From IMG/VR virus record IMGVR_UViG_3300017598_000768, positions 35,833-99,832 of that record: a stretch of 64,000 nt of DNA; one strand, 5' to 3'. Below are positions 17,706 through 27,029 of the stretch, piece by piece (position 1 is the stretch's first letter; each line of letters opens with the position of its first letter). The stretch is from a virus. A model generated the notes under the pieces. The model searched no databases. It saw only the letters and a program-made list of their open reading frames with translations, and had not been told where the DNA came from. The position numbers and the translations under genes are program-made.

Positions 17706-17993
17706 CTATCCTCCTTCCGTAATTGCATTAATCTTCTTGTCTTTGTCCTGAGAAGACTGACTCGTGCCAAAATAAAACGTGAAGATTGACGTCACCAGCG
17801 TAATAACAGCACCAACTATCATCATTCGCGTCTCTCCCTTCACTTTCATGGCTACATCGAATAGAAAGTTTCCTCCAAAAAGTACTATGGTCAGAGCAAA
17901 CAGCTTTCTAAACAGCCCGTCAGTGATAGCCTTGAAGACCGCTAAATTCTCTTCAGCGGTTCTCACCTTCTTCGCCAATAATTCTTCAGTCAT
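17706..17993 (-). CDS. Putative holin, two transmembrane helices
   Basis: 95 aa. Charged N-terminus, then hydrophobic segments at about 30-47 (LFALTIVLFGGNFLFDVA) and 58-75 (MIVGAVITLVTSIFTFYF), and a charged C-terminal tail (DKDKK). This is class II holin architecture. GGAGGGAC ribosome site; in the lysis neighbourhood. Confidence 0.7.
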   Translation of the reverse strand: MTEELLAKKVRTAEENLAVFKAITDGLFRKLFALTIVLFGGNFLFDVAMKVKGETRMMIVGAVITLVTSIFTFYFGTSQSSQDKDKKINAITEGG

Positions 17994-18016
17994 TGTCCCT
18001 CCTTTCTCCCCGTCTG

Positions 18017-18751
18017 TTACTCAGCAATCTTAATGTGCAGATCCATGATCTCGCTCGGAGCTGTGTCTCTGAAGATGTCAACTTCTATTTCTGCCGAGTT
18101 GACTGAGACTATATCCCAAGCAGCATATCCCACCACGACAAAATACTTCTTCAGCTGTACGTCTGGCGGAAAAGTGGACGCAGGTACTTCTGCTGTAACG
18201 TCATCTTCATTCCCTTGCACATTATCAACCTGCAAAAGCTCCGTGTACGGCCCTCCAGCAGCATCTGACATAAGCACCTTCCAGTACGTCACCCTTCCTG
18301 CTGGAGTCTGAGCCCAGTGAAGATCCACTGCATCAGTCACATCATTATAAACTCCAGTCAAGTCACCAACAGGCGGAAGGATCGTCAAGTCCACTTCTAA
18401 ATCTACCTCATTCGAATCTCCTGAGAAGTTGCCTCCTCCATCATAAGCGCGGGCCACAAAATGGAACACTGACAGCACTCCCTCTACGGCATCTACATGT
18501 GACGGCTTTACACATTCTCCGTCCGAAGTTTCTTCCGTCAGACACTCACTGGCTTGGATCGTACACGCTACAGTCTCCAAAGGATTCTCATAGTCGTAGG
18601 CTCCGCTGTTGAGCCGGTCATATAACGTATACCCTGCCATGTCTTCTTCTACGTTCGGAGACCACTGGAGCGTAAAATCAATTCTCTTCGCTGATACAGC
18701 ACCAGCCACCAAAAACACACTTGCCAGTAAAATCAAAAATGCTTTTTTCAT
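18017..18751 (-). CDS. Secreted protein with fibronectin type III-like domains
   Basis: 244 aa. Sec signal peptide at 1-21 (KKAFLILLASVFLVAGAVSA). Two Fn3-like domains follow: LQWSPNVEEDMAGYTLYDR in the first and VDLHWAQTPAGRVTYWKVL in the second, each with the expected W and Y core residues. An exported Fn3 protein in a phage lysis region is unusual; it may act at the host surface. Confidence 0.75.
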   Translation of the reverse strand: MKKAFLILLASVFLVAGAVSAKRIDFTLQWSPNVEEDMAGYTLYDRLNSGAYDYENPLETVACTIQASECLTEETSDGECVKPSHVDAVEGVLSVFHFVARAYDGGGNFSGDSNEVDLEVDLTILPPVGDLTGVYNDVTDAVDLHWAQTPAGRVTYWKVLMSDAAGGPYTELLQVDNVQGNEDDVTAEVPASTFPPDVQLKKYFVVVGYAAWDIVSVNSAEIEVDIFRDTAPSEIMDLHIKIAE

Positions 18752-19143
18752 CCCTCTTCCTCCTTTTTAAATCGTTTGCAGTAATAATTAAACACACCGC
18801 GTTTCATTCCAAGTAGTTTTGCACCTTTTGTAATATTGCCTTCAGCTCTCTCCAAAGCCTTTAGCGCTACATTATTTTGAAATCTTGCGGTCGCCTGGCC
18901 TATTGTGAGCCCTTTATGGGGCACCATTAGCAATAAATCATCAACTATTTGCTTGGCTTCTCCAATATCATCTCTCAACTGATTTACAATGACAGACACC
19001 TGATTGACCTCAATTTTCGCTCCATCTCCCATTACTTTGGGAAGGTTATCGATCTTTATGCTCTGGTTGCTTGAGCCAGAATTGTTACAGGACACCAAGC
19101 ATCTTGACAATAAAAATTGCAGCCGTTCAATTTGCTGATACAT
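18748..19143 (-). CDS. Fis-type helix-turn-helix protein
   Basis: 131 aa. The C-terminal 40 residues (ALKALERAEGNITKGAKLLG, then MKRGVFNYYCKRF) match the HTH_8/Fis DNA-binding domain found at the end of NtrC-type activators. The N-terminal 80 residues are helical and could dimerise. Probably a late-gene or lysis-region regulator. It overlaps both neighbours by 1-4 bp. Confidence 0.75.
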   Translation of the reverse strand: MYQQIERLQFLLSRCLVSCNNSGSSNQSIKIDNLPKVMGDGAKIEVNQVSVIVNQLRDDIGEAKQIVDDLLLMVPHKGLTIGQATARFQNNVALKALERAEGNITKGAKLLGMKRGVFNYYCKRFKKEEEG

Positions 19144-19559
19144 TACCTCACTCTTTCGTAGTGGACCAGATCTTGAAAGTCCTGATCAGTAATCGGTTCG
19201 GCATCCATGTCCCAGTTCCCTCCCCACCTTATCTTTATACCAAGTTTCACCGCACAAGTCAAAACAATTCCTGCCAAGACGCAGCAGTGCAACTTATTCC
19301 ATGATATCTCACCGTTTATATAAGGCGCGGCATCAACAGCGTCTGACGGATCGCTGTTGTGCTTCCCATCAGGCCACTTCGCTCTTGACTTCTGTGGCCT
19401 GCCGTAGTAATACTCGTTTTGCTTCTTCTTCCCACGATGCCCACAAACGATCGCGATATCAATTATACCCATCGCAAGCGCTTCCCTCAATACCCGCTGG
19501 ACGTCGAGGTGGCATGTCCCAAGCCTACGCTCCGACGTTGCTCCATAATAGAATTTCAT
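19143..19559 (-). CDS. Endolysin, M15-type peptidase
   Basis: 138 aa. Zinc ligands of the L-alanyl-D-glutamate / D-Ala-D-Ala carboxypeptidase family are visible: H67 and the following aspartate in KHNSDPSDAVD, RWGGNWDMDAE at 111-121, and H133 in DLVHYER. Cleaves peptidoglycan cross-links at lysis. It has no signal peptide, so it needs the holin. Confidence 0.88.
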   Translation of the reverse strand: MKFYYGATSERRLGTCHLDVQRVLREALAMGIIDIAIVCGHRGKKKQNEYYYGRPQKSRAKWPDGKHNSDPSDAVDAAPYINGEISWNKLHCCVLAGIVLTCAVKLGIKIRWGGNWDMDAEPITDQDFQDLVHYERVR

Positions 19560-19966
19560 GATGTGTCCTTCACTCCGGCCTTCTTAATAGCACTCAGTTT
19601 GTCTCGATCCGCCTGGTCTTTCATATACTGCTGTACCCGGCCCATGAACAATGTAAAATTACTGATGTGGACTTCAATCTTTTCAATATCAACCTTTGTC
19701 TCTCCCACATCACTTACAACCACATCGATTTTTCTGCATAGCGTAGAAGATAATACTTCATGCTTGTCTTCACAATCACCTTTATCAACCAGCTCTGCCG
19801 TAGACGGACACTTCTCTTTACAGTCGTCTTTCGTCATGAACCGAGCCTTGCTGATCGCAACAACCACCCCTCCCACAAAAATCGCTATCGCTATCAACGT
19901 TGACACATAATACAACGGGGTAGTTAAAATTGCTTGGGCCGCGTTAACAACTGCTCCATTATCCAT
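19556..19966 (-). CDS. Membrane protein with coiled coil (holin or spanin candidate)
   Basis: 136 aa from the ATG at 19966, which has GGAGGTGAG upstream. A transmembrane segment at about 18-40 (YVSTLIAIAIFVGGVVVAIS) is followed by a Cys-containing helical domain and a coiled coil (DIEKIEVHISNFTLFMGRVQ). Overlaps the endolysin by 4 bp. The topology suits an accessory lysis protein. Confidence 0.65.
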   Translation of the reverse strand: MDNGAVVNAAQAILTTPLYYVSTLIAIAIFVGGVVVAISKARFMTKDDCKEKCPSTAELVDKGDCEDKHEVLSSTLCRKIDVVVSDVGETKVDIEKIEVHISNFTLFMGRVQQYMKDQADRDKLSAIKKAGVKDTS

Positions 19967-19980
19967 CAAATCTCACCTCC

Positions 19981-20361
19981 TTATGCTTCAACCAAGAAAC
20001 CAAAGAGGTCTACTGCGTTTGTCGCTCCACCAACATTTGTCCCAACGTCCATCTGAAATACAACTCCCGCCGCATACGTTTTGAGCTTGACTGGCGTGGC
20101 GACAGGGACTGGCTGCAAAATCACCATGTCTCCATCAGCATCCAAATTGGAAAGGGTCTGCGTATTGAGGAAATCGGTCAAAGCCCCAACCCTTCCAACA
20201 GTAACAGTAGTAACAGCTGCATCCGCTCCACATCTTACCACAAGCAAGATCGGAATAAACAGCTTCCCAACCGGCACAGTAAAAAGCGTGATCGCCGCTA
20301 TAGCGTCAAAAGGTACATTTGTGGTGCTTATCAACGTCAGTGCGTTTTCTTTTAACTCCAT
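19981..20361 (-). CDS. Hypothetical beta-rich virion-like protein, 126 aa
   Basis: The start at 20361 (MELKEN) is chosen because GGAGGGCGAA precedes it. The beta-strand pattern (VPVGKLFIPILLVVRCGADA, VTVGRVG) is typical of small capsid- or tail-associated proteins. No family assigned. An 18-bp palindrome lies directly upstream of the ribosome site. Confidence 0.65.
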   Translation of the reverse strand: MELKENALTLISTTNVPFDAIAAITLFTVPVGKLFIPILLVVRCGADAAVTTVTVGRVGALTDFLNTQTLSNLDADGDMVILQPVPVATPVKLKTYAAGVVFQMDVGTNVGGATNAVDLFGFLVEA

Positions 20362-20373
20362 TTCGCCCTCCTT

Positions 20374-20389
20374 TTGCAAGCGCTTGCAA
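20374..20389. promoter_or_regulatory. LacI/cre-like palindromic site, copy 3 (abuts Shine-Dalgarno)
   Basis: TTGCAAGCGCTTGCAA, perfectly palindromic. It starts where the 58-aa gene ends and finishes where the GGAGG of the 126-aa gene begins. Confidence 0.7.
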
Positions 20390-20566
20390 TTAGCTGAATC
20401 TTACCAGGATCTCTCCTTCGTGAGTCACCACTTCTCCGTCGTGGACAATGACCCCAGTATGTAGGCTATTCACAAACGCTTCTATTAAATCAAAATTCGT
20501 CTGCACAACACTGATCCAACCAGACGTTCCGGTTGGAACTGTTTCAAGTACTAATTCTTCTGTCAT
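20390..20566 (-). CDS. Hypothetical small protein, 58 aa
   Basis: ATG at 20566 with AGGAGGTTGTT. Sequence TEELVLETVPTGTSGWISVV continues into VIVHDGEVVTHEGEILVRFS, a short all-beta protein. It immediately follows the tail hub half gene and is probably a small tail-associated protein. Confidence 0.7.
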   Translation of the reverse strand: MTEELVLETVPTGTSGWISVVQTNFDLIEAFVNSLHTGVIVHDGEVVTHEGEILVRFS

Positions 20567-20575
20567 AACAACCTC

Positions 20576-21988
20576 CTAAACGAGTGTCACCGTGATCTCT
20601 TCCACCAGCGAGGTGTAAGTCACTCCAACCTCTGCTATATAATTATACACCCGTATTGTCAAATCCTTCGGGCCTCCATCAGCAATATTCATCGCATCTG
20701 TGTATGTCCACGTCTCTGCCGTGATCCCAGTCGTCGATCTCACTACAGCAGCATCCATCAAGACGTCAACTCTGAACTCACCTTCATACGTACCCGGACT
20801 GTCAGTCTCTTCCGGCAGCTGGGAGCCTGCGCCCTGCCCTCTGACTCTTGCATCCCACGTCAATACAACATCTTCTCCACCATCATAGATCGGGTACTCC
20901 TCAGCCAGCTCGTCATTCGCCCGTAAATTTGCCACTGGATACGGCGCTTTTCCGCGTCCACGGATCGTTACGCTATCACTGGGAGCTTCTGATATATCCC
21001 CAAGCGCAAGCGTCGTGGCAGGAACTGGCTTGAAATATATATCCGATCCTACAAGCATGTTTGCGTCACCCTGTGAGAAAGCGGTCGTTCCTATAAACCA
21101 GAAATCTTCACCAGCTGCATGTTCTACGATTTCTGTGTCAAACCTCCCTCCCCAGATTCCTATTACATGATACCTGCCCGAAACTACTGGATCTGGGGTG
21201 ATCGTCTGAAAACAAACGATCTCTTCACCAATCAATGCCATGTTATACCCTGCAAATAGGGAATCTCGTGTTATCGATTCTACGCTGCTCCAATCTGCAT
21301 TATAACTCGCGTCGAACGTAAATCCCCATTTATCATCAATCCTCGTTCGGTCTGCTCTATATGCAGAAACCAGTGTGCCGTGGGGAATGAAGTTATTCAC
21401 CGCAACTAATGAAGTATACGACGTTCCTCCATCCAACGACATGTATAGGACATATCTTGCCTCCTTACCACTAACCCTTGCTGCCAGCGGAGTCACACGG
21501 ATCACATCGCCAACCAGAACATAAGGCGCTTCTAAAACCTTAAAATTAACTAACGGGTCCACATCCAGCAGGCTCGCATCAGGTGATGAATGGCTGCTGT
21601 ACCCACTGCTGTCATATACCGAAACTGCCGTCGTCACGTAATTCGGATCTCTGATGCACGTGATCGTGAGAAATTCGTCGTCCAACGCTCCTTCATCTAT
21701 CTCTTGTATTCTCACAACCATGTCAGTTATCCCATACTTCGTTGAAGACCACTTAAAACATTGTCCCGGATACAAATCAAATGCTTCTCTGTTTACTTTT
21801 AATCTCACCTCAAACGCTGGGAAGCACAACGACCTCACAGCTCTGTCAGCCGCCCACAGAGCATTTTCAGTGTGCGTAAAATACATCAGCTTAATACTCT
21901 TGTGGTTGATCTTCCCAAGAAGCTGCAAGTTGGCAATGTCATCGACCTTGATGGTCTCCGCCTGTATGTCGTAGTATTCATCAGCCAT
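20576..21988 (-). CDS. Tail-tip hub, C-terminal half (Phage-tail_3-like)
   Basis: 470 aa. Residues 1-125 (IQAETIKVDDIANLQLLG; RAVRSLCFPAFEVRLKVNRE; LYPGQCFKWSSTKYGITDMV) match the part of gpJ/GTA-type tail proteins that usually follows the FNDLKV region within a single polypeptide. Here it starts a separate gene, and the two upstream genes end shortly after that region. The rest is beta-rich, with an Fn3-like end. Probably assembles with one or both N-terminal hub proteins at the tail tip. Confidence 0.78.
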   Translation of the reverse strand: MADEYYDIQAETIKVDDIANLQLLGKINHKSIKLMYFTHTENALWAADRAVRSLCFPAFEVRLKVNREAFDLYPGQCFKWSSTKYGITDMVVRIQEIDEGALDDEFLTITCIRDPNYVTTAVSVYDSSGYSSHSSPDASLLDVDPLVNFKVLEAPYVLVGDVIRVTPLAARVSGKEARYVLYMSLDGGTSYTSLVAVNNFIPHGTLVSAYRADRTRIDDKWGFTFDASYNADWSSVESITRDSLFAGYNMALIGEEIVCFQTITPDPVVSGRYHVIGIWGGRFDTEIVEHAAGEDFWFIGTTAFSQGDANMLVGSDIYFKPVPATTLALGDISEAPSDSVTIRGRGKAPYPVANLRANDELAEEYPIYDGGEDVVLTWDARVRGQGAGSQLPEETDSPGTYEGEFRVDVLMDAAVVRSTTGITAETWTYTDAMNIADGGPKDLTIRVYNYIAEVGVTYTSLVEEITVTLV

Positions 21989-24285
21989 TATTTCACCCTA
22001 AATGTTTTCATATATCCATCAGTTGAAACGCCTGTATAAACAACCGCAAATATCTGCTGACTGATTTGAACAATGTAAGGATTTGCTCCAAGCCCTAACC
22101 CTGTGTCAAGTGTGAGATCATCCAAATCATCCCCGATTATGCCAAGAGATGAAATTTTCATTGTTTGAATTTCCAAACTGTTTGAATATGCGTGAGCCCT
22201 GACATGACCCTCACCAAGAACGTGATGCAAATTGCTGTGGGATGCAAACTTCAATTTTTCATCCATCTTTGTGATGGCTCCGCCACTGCCAATTTTATAT
22301 GTACCAAACCTTTCATCTCCGCCTGTGATCTGATAAAATGACGCAACCCCGTAAAACCCCCCCTTAATGTCCCTTAAAAAATGACCTTCACCAACAGGCA
22401 ACCCGGTTGGTGACAAATAAATGTTCAACCTGTCACTGACACCTGTGAAAGTCCCGGCTGCTGAACATCCGATTGTGACCAAATCAATCCCATACCTGCT
22501 CGGCCCTGCCGGGGCTCTTATGTATTGCTGCACAACAATTTCATCTTGAAATCCAAATCCCCTTTCATGCAATTCAATGGCAAAAGTATTGCTTGACCAT
22601 GCTGCTGTCGGCCTTGTCCAAATCTGAAGGCTGTCAATTTCTGCTGAAATATTTCCCAAAACATCAATTCCCCAACTTGACAAAAACACATGGCCTGAAA
22701 CCCCATGCATATAAGGAACAATAAATGTGCCGAATGCTTCACTGAAATGACATATTAAATCTGTTCCGCCCACTTGAGATGCATTGACGGAAATTGCCTG
22801 ACTGTCAATGATTGATTTAGCAATTGTTCCATCATCATTGATCTTGAATGTGAAAAGTTCCGGCCTGTTGTTGTTGGATGATTGAATATATACCACAAAT
22901 ATTGCATGGTCTGATCTAAGATAAGCCCGCTTTATATCCCCCATATTACTGAAACCAATTGCCGGGTTCCATGTGTCAATATAAGGTTCTGTGATTTCCC
23001 CGTCTGTTGCGATTTCAACTGTCCTGACAGTGTTTGTGCTATAATAAAAGATCACATAAATATTGCCCATGACATGCCTGATGATCTGGAACAATGATTG
23101 AGTCGTGTCATATTCATAAAAATCAATTTCACCTTTAATCTCACCTTGGAACACCACAAAGTTGTGATTAATCTTACTATACAGCACTTTGAGATCATTG
23201 AACGTGTCCTCCCATGATCCCACGTTAAGCACCGGAACTTCCGCAACCATGTCGTCGTCAATCGTCTCCATAGATGACACAGACACATCATCACGCAGGA
23301 CTCCCAGCTGTAGCTCTCCCTCGACCTCAACTAAGGAGGCTCCAACATGAGTCATTATTCCTTCTACGTATGACTCCGCATTGATCTGCCTGTTCATAAG
23401 CAAACTCACCCCAACATAATCAGTGCCCTTGAAATAATTTGCCGTTGATGCAAATGTCACTGCGTCCAGAAGCGCTGTTGGCATACCAACATGATTCTCT
23501 GACAAATACCATATCGCATGCGCTGGATTGTAATCTATATCATTGATCTTCGCCAACGAAGCCGATCCTATGGCTGAAATTTCGGGCCACTTGCCCAAGA
23601 CTATCTTAACGGATGGCGCTTTTGCATAACTTCCTATCATAACATCATCAAAACAAGCATACACCATTCCTCTGTACGCCGAGCTATAATTTGAATCTTC
23701 CAATGCAGCCGTGGCTTTCGCATTCGGGATCTGGTTATTCGTCCCAAAGTAAAAAGTCATTGAACCTAAATTCTGACCAGAAGTATCTCCAAGCTGAACT
23801 GTCTCCTCCCCGTCTGCATCGTCGTCTGTTAATTCGCCGTACCACACTACCGCATCATTAAACAAAACTGAAAATAGAACTTCTGCCGGATCTGGACCAT
23901 AAGAAAACGACAGGAGCCAAGACAGATAATGCTGATAGCCTACAACCACCGTCTGCGTCTCTTCACCTCCCCCACCTTTAGCCCCCGGCGTTGACTGTTG
24001 CTCAGTTATCTCCACTACTCGATGTCCCCAGTTATGAATAATATTTCCGGCGACCTTTACTGTTCCAACAAAATCAGGCAGGGGATCTCCGTACCCAGCA
24101 AGCGTAATATCCAGAGTATCAAGCTGTGAAGAACCAGCCGTATCAGATGCGTCCGGATCTATTGCACTGACCATCGAGCCGATCGCCATCCCAGCAGCAA
24201 ACCCGATTACAGCACCTGCCGGGCCTCCAATAAAGAAGCCAGCAACGCCTCCAATTACTCCAGTCAGTAGTCCTTTTCCACTCAT
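21988..24285 (-). CDS. Tail-tip hub N-terminal half, paralogue A, with repetitive C-terminal domain
   Basis: 765 aa. Residues 1-375 are the hub domain: glycine-rich hydrophobic GFFIGGPAGAVIGFAAGMAI, then DPLPDFVGTVKVAGNIIHNW, GGGGEETQTVVVGYQHYLSW and VLNVGSWEDTFNDLKVLYSK. They are largely identical to paralogue B. Residues 390-765 differ and contain repeats of the type ATDGEITEPYIDTWN, suggesting a beta-propeller. The DNA of this C-terminal part (22.0-23.15 kb) has far fewer TCG and CGTC words than its surroundings, hinting at separate origin. Weak ribosome site. Confidence 0.8.
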   Translation of the reverse strand: MSGKGLLTGVIGGVAGFFIGGPAGAVIGFAAGMAIGSMVSAIDPDASDTAGSSQLDTLDITLAGYGDPLPDFVGTVKVAGNIIHNWGHRVVEITEQQSTPGAKGGGGEETQTVVVGYQHYLSWLLSFSYGPDPAEVLFSVLFNDAVVWYGELTDDDADGEETVQLGDTSGQNLGSMTFYFGTNNQIPNAKATAALEDSNYSSAYRGMVYACFDDVMIGSYAKAPSVKIVLGKWPEISAIGSASLAKINDIDYNPAHAIWYLSENHVGMPTALLDAVTFASTANYFKGTDYVGVSLLMNRQINAESYVEGIMTHVGASLVEVEGELQLGVLRDDVSVSSMETIDDDMVAEVPVLNVGSWEDTFNDLKVLYSKINHNFVVFQGEIKGEIDFYEYDTTQSLFQIIRHVMGNIYVIFYYSTNTVRTVEIATDGEITEPYIDTWNPAIGFSNMGDIKRAYLRSDHAIFVVYIQSSNNNRPELFTFKINDDGTIAKSIIDSQAISVNASQVGGTDLICHFSEAFGTFIVPYMHGVSGHVFLSSWGIDVLGNISAEIDSLQIWTRPTAAWSSNTFAIELHERGFGFQDEIVVQQYIRAPAGPSRYGIDLVTIGCSAAGTFTGVSDRLNIYLSPTGLPVGEGHFLRDIKGGFYGVASFYQITGGDERFGTYKIGSGGAITKMDEKLKFASHSNLHHVLGEGHVRAHAYSNSLEIQTMKISSLGIIGDDLDDLTLDTGLGLGANPYIVQISQQIFAVVYTGVSTDGYMKTFRVK

Positions 24286-24287
24286 AA

Positions 24288-26552
24288 TTATTGCACTTTA
24301 TAAGTATTGATTGCTGCTGTAGCACCCCTTGCACTCGCATATATAGAACCATCCACATTAACCAATGCACAGTATTGTGAGCCTCCCAATGCTCCAGACT
24401 CGGTGAAGTTGCACTTCTCAATGAGAGTGATAGTTCCGTCGCTTTCAACTTTTAATGATCGTAAATGAAAATCTGGCTGCACAGACGGCGGACCGCTGTA
24501 ACCTACAAGAACCCCATTACCAAGCGCGTTTAAAAATCGCTGATGAACTACATACGTATCTAAGTCTTCAGAATCCTCAAGCGCAAGTGAGGAACCTCCA
24601 GTCACACTTACCGCCTTGAGTTTTCCGCCTGAAGTGTGCAATCCATATCCAACCAAACATCCTGAAAACCCATCTATGTCAGTAATGATCTGAGGGGTTG
24701 CATAATAATATATTATCGAATCCCCGGCTGAAATATCAAGCGAATCTAACTCTGCCGCGAGAGTATTACCAGTACTGAGTAATTTCACCCTCACAACAGA
24801 AGGAGAGCCTGTTACATAAGTGATAACACTTACACCCTCTGAAAGTCTTGCTATTGATGGCGCTAAGCCATCAGCACCAAGCTGATATTGATAGCCTGCA
24901 CCTCCATTTTGTGTGACCAAACCAATGAGTCCACCAGCAGAAATAGAAAATATCTCAATTCGTGCAGATCCAGAAAATCCTTCATAAATAGCTGCATATT
25001 CAGACCCTTTAACCCTTGTGAAAGTCTCCATTGAATACCCACTAATTGAACGGCTCGGTCTTGAATACTGATCTATATAGCTTTTCGTTATCGTTCCGTC
25101 ATCGGCGATGGTAAAAGTTACAATTTCTGCGTTACTCCATCCAACACCTTTTAAAACTGCAAATATATTAGTACTGCCAAGTACTTTTAGAAACCCACCA
25201 TTCTGTGCAACGCCTGCGTCCAAATTCCATGAATCTATCAAACTTCCGATATTACCATCAGAATCTATATCGAAAGTCTTCAGCCACATGCTTGCTGAAT
25301 TACGTCTGTACAGGACTGCAAAAACATCACCGTGAACATTCAATAAACTGTGATCCATCGCAAAAATTGAATCATGGACCCACGAATCGATGGCACCACA
25401 AGCTATTTCTCCGCTAAACGTTGTAAAGTTATGATTAATCTTACTGTAAATCACTTTTAAGTCGTTGAATGTGTCTTCCCACGACCCAACATTTAGCACT
25501 GGAATTTCCGCAACCATCGCATCATCAATTGATCCCATGGAACCTATATCAACATCGTCTCGCAGAACGCCCAGATGCAACTCTCCTTCAATCTCAGACA
25601 GGGACGCTCCTACATGAGTCATTATCCCCTCAACATAAGACTCTGCCACCACTTGACGGCTGATGAGCATACTGATCCCAACATAGTCCGTCGCTTGAAA
25701 ATAACCCGCTGCTGCTGTAAACGATGCGGCATTCAAAAATGCTGTCGGAACACCAGAAAGGGTCTCCGCCAAATACCATATTGCAAATGCTGCGTTGTAG
25801 TCTATGTCATTAATCTTCGCCAACGAGTCTGACCCTATCGCTGCTATCGAAGGCCATTTACTCATGACAAACTTAACAGACGGGGCTCTGGCATAGTCGC
25901 CAATCATAACGTCGTCAAAACAGGCGTAAACCATTCCGCGATAAGCAGAACTGTAATTCGCGTTACTAAGAGCAGCTGTAGCTTTTGCATTCGGCGCTTG
26001 ATTACTTGTCCCAAAATAGAACGTCATCGAACCAAGATTCTCGCCAGATTCAGAACCAAGCTGAACCGTCTCTTCACCATCAGCGTCGTCATCGGTCAGC
26101 TCCCCATACCACACAACTTTATCGTCGAACAGGATAGAGTGCAACACTCCCGCTGGGTCTGGCCCATACGCAAGAGCATGTACCCACGACAGATAATGCT
26201 GGTATCCAACTACTACAGTCTGTGTCTCTTCGCCTCCTCCCCCTTTCGCTCCCGGCACTGACTGCTGTTCCGTTACCTCCACTACTCGATGGCCCCAGTA
26301 TTGGATAATATTTCCTGCAACTTTCACAGTTCCTAAAAAGTCAGGCAATGGGTCTCCATACCCAGCCGTTGAAATATCCATCGACTGCGTCTGTGAAGCA
26401 CCCGGAGTATCGACAGCATCTGGTGTCGTCGCATCAACCATCGCTCCTACTGCCATTCCAGCAGCAAAGCCTATCACTGCCCCAGCTGGGCCTCCAATAA
26501 AAAACCCAGCGACTCCTCCTACTAAACCTGTTACTATACCTTTTCCGCCCAT
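24288..26552 (-). CDS. Tail-tip hub N-terminal half, paralogue B, with repetitive C-terminal domain
   Basis: 754 aa. Same hub domain as paralogue A over the first 375 residues, then a different C-terminal domain with repeats such as IDSDGNIGSLIDSWNLDAG and IADDGTITKSYIDQYS, again propeller-like. Two complete hubs in tandem could give mixed tips or alternative receptor specificity. It overlaps the NlpC/P60 gene's stop, and its stop lies 2 bp before paralogue A. Confidence 0.8.
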   Translation of the reverse strand: MGGKGIVTGLVGGVAGFFIGGPAGAVIGFAAGMAVGAMVDATTPDAVDTPGASQTQSMDISTAGYGDPLPDFLGTVKVAGNIIQYWGHRVVEVTEQQSVPGAKGGGGEETQTVVVGYQHYLSWVHALAYGPDPAGVLHSILFDDKVVWYGELTDDDADGEETVQLGSESGENLGSMTFYFGTSNQAPNAKATAALSNANYSSAYRGMVYACFDDVMIGDYARAPSVKFVMSKWPSIAAIGSDSLAKINDIDYNAAFAIWYLAETLSGVPTAFLNAASFTAAAGYFQATDYVGISMLISRQVVAESYVEGIMTHVGASLSEIEGELHLGVLRDDVDIGSMGSIDDAMVAEIPVLNVGSWEDTFNDLKVIYSKINHNFTTFSGEIACGAIDSWVHDSIFAMDHSLLNVHGDVFAVLYRRNSASMWLKTFDIDSDGNIGSLIDSWNLDAGVAQNGGFLKVLGSTNIFAVLKGVGWSNAEIVTFTIADDGTITKSYIDQYSRPSRSISGYSMETFTRVKGSEYAAIYEGFSGSARIEIFSISAGGLIGLVTQNGGAGYQYQLGADGLAPSIARLSEGVSVITYVTGSPSVVRVKLLSTGNTLAAELDSLDISAGDSIIYYYATPQIITDIDGFSGCLVGYGLHTSGGKLKAVSVTGGSSLALEDSEDLDTYVVHQRFLNALGNGVLVGYSGPPSVQPDFHLRSLKVESDGTITLIEKCNFTESGALGGSQYCALVNVDGSIYASARGATAAINTYKVQ

Positions 26553-27029
26553 TTATTTTTTAATCCTAAACCCAGTCGAGAGTCGGTCTATCTCAAGACG
26601 TAGGCTATTTTTTAAAACTCGACTTCTTGCAAGCGCTTGCCACACATACCCATCAAAATAAATAGTCGCATGTGCTGCCGCCCTCCCATATCTAAAAAGC
26701 AGTATGTCTCCATTCATAGGCGGAGTGACCCGTGGATCAAATTCTTCACAGAAAGGGAACTGATTAATCCCTTGGCTTAACAGCTCGCTCGTTCTGTGTA
26801 AGTGCCAATCAGATGCATAGTCTGGAACCACGAACTTACTCAGGACTCCGACTTCAACCATCACTCTTCCTACGAAATGGATACAGTCAACTCCCTTCCC
26901 CTTCACCGCAGTCTTATGTTTATACGGCGTACCTTCCCATGACTTCAAGATTGTCAGCAGCTGTTGCTGCTTCTTTTCTGACTCAAAAAAGTTCGTTAAG
27001 CCAGTGCTGTCGTTACTGGATTGTCCCAT
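26553..27029 (-). CDS. NlpC/P60-family tail peptidase
   Basis: 158 aa. Catalytic Cys49 in KGVDCIHFVGR and a histidine in AAHATIYFDG match the NlpC/P60 papain-like fold. In lambda K and GTA gp14-type tail proteins this enzyme opens peptidoglycan during DNA entry. Its place between the DUF2163 and hub genes is the canonical one. It contains an in-frame copy of the TTGCAAGCGCTTGC sequence, probably coincidental. Confidence 0.88.
   Translation of the reverse strand: MGQSSNDSTGLTNFFESEKKQQQLLTILKSWEGTPYKHKTAVKGKGVDCIHFVGRVMVEVGVLSKFVVPDYASDWHLHRTSELLSQGINQFPFCEEFDPRVTPPMNGDILLFRYGRAAAHATIYFDGYVWQALARSRVLKNSLRLEIDRLSTGFRIKK

Noticed and set aside
26627-26642. Operator-like TTGCAAGCGCTTGC inside the NlpC/P60 gene
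   Set aside because: It lies within codons for WQALARS in a conserved coding region; probably coincidental, so not counted as a regulatory site.
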